Assembly (NCBI GenBank): GCA_001643535.1
Contig: LXTG01000114.1
Location: 1-8,666, forward strand
Source of the DNA: a candidate division NC10 bacterium SPGG6
GTDB taxonomy: Bacteria; Methylomirabilota; Methylomirabilia; Methylomirabilales; CSP1-5
Reading direction: 5' to 3'
Length of the DNA stretch: 8,666 nt
A program made the position numbers and the translations under genes. Of this stretch, positions 6,804 through 8,666 are shown one piece after another. How positions within the stretch are numbered: the first letter of the stretch is position 1; each line of letters opens with the position of its first letter. A model generated the notes under the pieces. That model worked only from the letters and a program-made list of their open reading frames with translations, was not told the DNA's origin and made no database searches.

Positions 6804-6906
6804 GGTTCACGGTTCAGGGTTCAGAGTTCAGGGTTTAAAGACTATGAACCATGAACCATCCACCATGAACCGTTGGCCATGAACCATGAACTATGAACGC
6901 TGAACC
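6804..6906 (+). repeat. Heptamer repeat array 1 with internal polarity switch
   Basis: This array fills most of the 132-nt gap between rmlA and the epimerase gene. The left arm (6804-6838) has four clear GGTTCAN-type heptamers (6804, 6811, 6818, 6825) and a degenerate fifth. After AGACT at the centre, the right arm (6844-6906) has nine heptamers in strict 7-nt register, mostly ATGAACC, with two degenerate units at 6858 and 6872. Because GGTTCA and TGAACC are complementary, the two arms can pair into a long imperfect hairpin centred near TTTAAA (6834-6839). No T run follows, so it is not a classical terminator. Tandem heptamers between genes recall the STRR elements of filamentous cyanobacteria, but no relationship is claimed. 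Confidence 0.9.
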
Positions 6907-6921
6907 AGCTTGTCGGTCAGC

Positions 6922-6929
6922 GGGGGGGG
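6922..6929 (+). promoter_or_regulatory. Eight-G tract acting as the ribosome-binding region of the epimerase gene
   Basis: An uninterrupted run of eight G lies one base before the ATG at 6931. No other Shine-Dalgarno-like sequence is present, so these G residues must provide any pairing with 16S rRNA. A homopolymer of this length at this place could slip and alter initiation. Confidence 0.5.
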
Positions 6930-6930
6930 A

Positions 6931-7392
6931 ATGAAGCTGATACAGGGGGTGGCGACACGGCAGCTCAGTCGGATCGTGGATGAACGAGGGTACCTGGCCG
7001 AACTCCTCCGAAGCGACTGGGACCTCTTTGAACAGTTTGGCCAACTGTATCTCACCACGGCCCGTCCGGGGGTCATCAAGGCGTGGCATATGCATCGGAA
7101 ACAGACGGACTACTTCGTCTGCATCCAGGGGATGGTGAAGTTGGTCCTGTGCGACACCCGGCAAGACTCTCCAACCCACCGGATGGTCAATGAGTTCTTC
7201 ATGGGAGAGGAAAACCTCCTCCTGGTCAAGATCCCACCCCAGGTCATGCACGGCTTTAAGGCCATTGGAACTTCGATGGCGGTGATGCTCAATTGTCCTA
7301 CGGAGGTATACAAGTATGAGGCGCCTGACGAGTATCGATTGCCGTACGATACTCCGGAGATTCCTTACGACTGGGCCGTGAAGATGGGGTGA
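6931..7392 (+). CDS. rmlC: dTDP-4-dehydrorhamnose 3,5-epimerase family protein (short RmlC-like cupin)
   Basis: This 153-residue cytoplasmic cupin probably epimerises dTDP-4-keto-6-deoxyglucose at C3 and C5, between RmlB and RmlD. The N-terminal half has RIVDERGYLAELLRSD (14-29) and FGQLYLTTARPGVIKAWHMH (36-55), where H53 occupies the place of the catalytic histidine of RmlC. IPPQVMHGFKAIG (101-113) carries H107, matching the second conserved histidine, and the TEVYKYEAPDEYRLPYD and EIPYDW blocks complete the fold. Classical RmlC has about 180 residues and an RGLHYQ-type motif; here AWHMHRKQTDYF replaces it, so this is a separate branch. 3-epimerisation only, or another sugar nucleotide, is possible. 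The ATG at 6931 is preferred to a TTG at 6910 because it begins the conserved sequence. The gene is enclosed by two repeat arrays, although its order rmlA-C-B-D fits a rhamnose operon. Confidence 0.78.
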   Translation: MKLIQGVATRQLSRIVDERGYLAELLRSDWDLFEQFGQLYLTTARPGVIKAWHMHRKQTDYFVCIQGMVKLVLCDTRQDSPTHRMVNEFFMGEENLLLVKIPPQVMHGFKAIGTSMAVMLNCPTEVYKYEAPDEYRLPYDTPEIPYDWAVKMG

Positions 7393-7411
7393 TTCGGACG
7401 ACCGGAAGTCA

Positions 7412-7508
7412 GTTCATGGTTTATGGTTCATGGTTCATAGTTCATAGTCTTTAAACCTTGAACCCCGAACCCTGATTCCTGAACCGCTCGAACCCTGAAC
7501 CATGAACC
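7412..7508 (+). repeat. Heptamer repeat array 2, an inverted copy of array 1
   Basis: The left arm (7412-7446) has five heptamers of GTTCATG/GTTCATA type, one carrying a C-to-T change. The centre (7447-7457) again includes TTTAAA. The right arm (7458-7508) has seven NNGAACC-type heptamers, with a 2-nt interruption at 7486-7487 and one degenerate unit at 7472. The reverse complement of this array reproduces the plan of array 1: GGTTCAG-like units on one side, TTTAAAGACT in the middle, ATGAAC-like units on the other. The 18 bases at 7440-7457 are the exact reverse complement of 6832-6849. The last unit runs up to 29 nt before the rmlB start. Confidence 0.9.
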
Positions 7509-7537
7509 GGGTCACCGGTCATCGGACTGGGGGGAAG

Positions 7538-8587
7538 ATGCGCGTCCTCGTGACGGGAGGGGCCGGCTTTATTGGATCGAACTTCATCCGCTTTCTCCTC
7601 GCCCATCGTCCCACATGGCAAATCCTCAACGTGGACAAGCTCACCTACGCCGGAAACCTCGAAAACCTCAAAGACCTCTGGGATCATCCTGGCTATCGCT
7701 TCGTCCAGGCCGATATCTGCGACCGATCCCTCATGGACTCCCTCTTGAGTCCACCCCAGGGCATGGATGCTGTGGTCAACTTTGCCGCCGAGACGCATGT
7801 GGATCGAAGCCTGGAGGACTCCTTCGGCTTTATCCAGACCAATGTGGTGGGAACTCAGACCCTGCTCGAGGTTGTCCGACAGCGCGGGGTGGGACGCCTT
7901 CTGCAGATCTCCACGGACGAGGTCTATGGGTCATTGGGCCCCACGGGTGCCTTTAGTGAAGAGAGTCCGCCATGCCCCAACAGTCCCTATGCGGCCAGCA
8001 AAGCGGCAGCCGACTTCCTCCTGCGGGCCTATGCCCACACCTACCGTCTCCCGGCGATCATCACACGATCTTCCAACAATTATGGTGCCTATCAGTTTCC
8101 AGAAAAGCTGATCCCTCTCCTCATCACTAGCGCCTTGGCAGACACACCGCTTCCGCTTTACGGGGACGGTCTCTATGTCCGGGACTGGCTTTATGTCGAG
8201 GATCACTGTCGGGCCCTTCTCCAGATCCTGGAGTCGGGGCGGGTGGGAGAGATATACAATATCGGGGGGAGTGCGGAATACACGAACCTCGCGGTGGCTC
8301 AGATGATCCTCCACGAGCTTGGGAAACCCGAGTCGCTCATCGCGTTCGTGGCCGATCGGCCTGGGCATGATCGGCGCTACGCCCTTGACTGCCAAAAGAT
8401 CCAGCAGGAATTCGGCTGGACCCCCGAGCACACCTTTCCTGATGGGCTGCGGTCGACCATCCGCTGGTACGTCGAGCACGAGGATTGGTGGCGGCGCATC
8501 CAGGCTGGGGAGTATCAAGAGTATTACCGGCGGCATTACGGTCCTCGCCTGTCCGCCGCAGCCGACCGGGGCAGAGTAGAGCGGTGA
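7538..8587 (+). CDS. rmlB: dTDP-glucose 4,6-dehydratase
   Basis: This 349-residue extended short-chain dehydrogenase converts dTDP-glucose to dTDP-4-keto-6-deoxyglucose with bound NAD+, the second rhamnose step, in the cytoplasm. The Rossmann loop is TGGAGFIG (6-13), and NVDKLTYAGNLENL (31-44) is characteristic of RmlB. NFAAETHVDRS (81-91) is conserved. The dehydratase residues T126, D127 and E128 lie in STDEVYG, and the YxxxK pair is Y151/K155 in SPYAASKAAAD. RSSNNYGAYQFPEKLIPL and YVRDWLYVEDHC also match the family. The ATG at 7538 begins the canonical MRVLVTGGAGF. An in-frame ATG at 7502 would add 12 residues, but it is merely part of the last repeat unit, so it is rejected. The stop overlaps the rmlD start by 4 nt (GTGA). 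Confidence 0.95.
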   Translation: MRVLVTGGAGFIGSNFIRFLLAHRPTWQILNVDKLTYAGNLENLKDLWDHPGYRFVQADICDRSLMDSLLSPPQGMDAVVNFAAETHVDRSLEDSFGFIQTNVVGTQTLLEVVRQRGVGRLLQISTDEVYGSLGPTGAFSEESPPCPNSPYAASKAAADFLLRAYAHTYRLPAIITRSSNNYGAYQFPEKLIPLLITSALADTPLPLYGDGLYVRDWLYVEDHCRALLQILESGRVGEIYNIGGSAEYTNLAVAQMILHELGKPESLIAFVADRPGHDRRYALDCQKIQQEFGWTPEHTFPDGLRSTIRWYVEHEDWWRRIQAGEYQEYYRRHYGPRLSAAADRGRVER

Positions 8588-8666
8588 AGGTGATCCTGAC
8601 CGGGGGAGAGGGACTCTTAGGTACAGAACTCAATGAGGTCCTGAGCCGCGGCCATGGCGTGGTCCC
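8584..8666 (+). CDS. rmlD: dTDP-4-dehydrorhamnose reductase, N-terminal fragment (runs off the window)
   Basis: A GTG at 8584 overlaps the rmlB stop and opens a frame that continues to the window end. Its 27 complete codons give MKVILTGGEGLLGTELNEVL and onward, the Rossmann nucleotide-binding start of RmlD-type reductases (GxxGxxG, residues 7-13). RmlD reduces the 4-keto sugar to dTDP-L-rhamnose with NADPH. Only the dinucleotide loop is visible, so the family call leans on position after rmlA, rmlC and rmlB; another NAD-binding sugar reductase or epimerase would look similar here. Confidence 0.75.
   Translation, partial: MKVILTGGEGLLGTELNEVLSRGHGVV

Noticed and set aside
6804..7508. CRISPR array or insertion sequence around the epimerase gene
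   Set aside because: The repeats are 7 nt with no unique spacers, and their polarity reverses. No transposase or integrase frame lies between or beside the arrays, so neither explanation fits.

Overview
This 8.7 kb window reads as a bacterial chromosome segment in which every supported gene is on the + strand. It is G+C-rich by eye. Combined with a UMF1-type transporter, a TrpB2-type tryptophan synthase beta chain, a LivJ-type binding protein and a long-form RmlA, this suggests an uncultured soil or sediment bacterium. A lineage such as NC10/Methylomirabilota or a relative is a guess from gene flavour only; no rRNA or other taxonomic marker is present.

Left part (1-1589): the 3' end of a probable DUF457/YdjM-like membrane metal-dependent hydrolase, then a 12-TM-type MFS/UMF1 transporter. 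Middle part (1620-4215): a likely promoter and a perfect Shine-Dalgarno introduce trpB2, tsaB and rimI. trpB2 and tsaB overlap by 4 nt, and tsaB and rimI are 2 nt apart. This unit joins tryptophan synthesis from indole to the t6A tRNA modification protein TsaB and the N-terminal acetyltransferase RimI, which often sits beside tsaB. Next (4293-5513) comes an exported LivJ-type solute-binding protein without permease or ATPase genes, possibly with its own promoter at the end of rimI.

Right part (5558-8666): a Trm112/YcaR-like zinc-ribbon protein overlaps rmlA by 4 nt. An RmlC-family sugar epimerase, rmlB and the first 27 codons of rmlD follow. Together these are the dTDP-L-rhamnose pathway (glucose-1-phosphate to dTDP-glucose, to the 4-keto-6-deoxy sugar, epimerisation, reduction) feeding cell-surface polysaccharide. 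The epimerase belongs to a shorter branch than classical RmlC.

The most unusual feature is a pair of degenerate 7-nt repeat arrays (GGTTCAN / NTGAACC) at 6804-6906 and 7412-7508, filling the gaps on either side of the epimerase gene. Each array flips polarity at a central TTTAAA, so each can fold on itself. The second array is an inverted copy of the first, sharing an exact 18-bp core. I see no CRISPR array, transposase, tRNA or rRNA. Apart from the repeat arrays the genes are conventional, and I do not find convincing evidence of a new multi-gene system.
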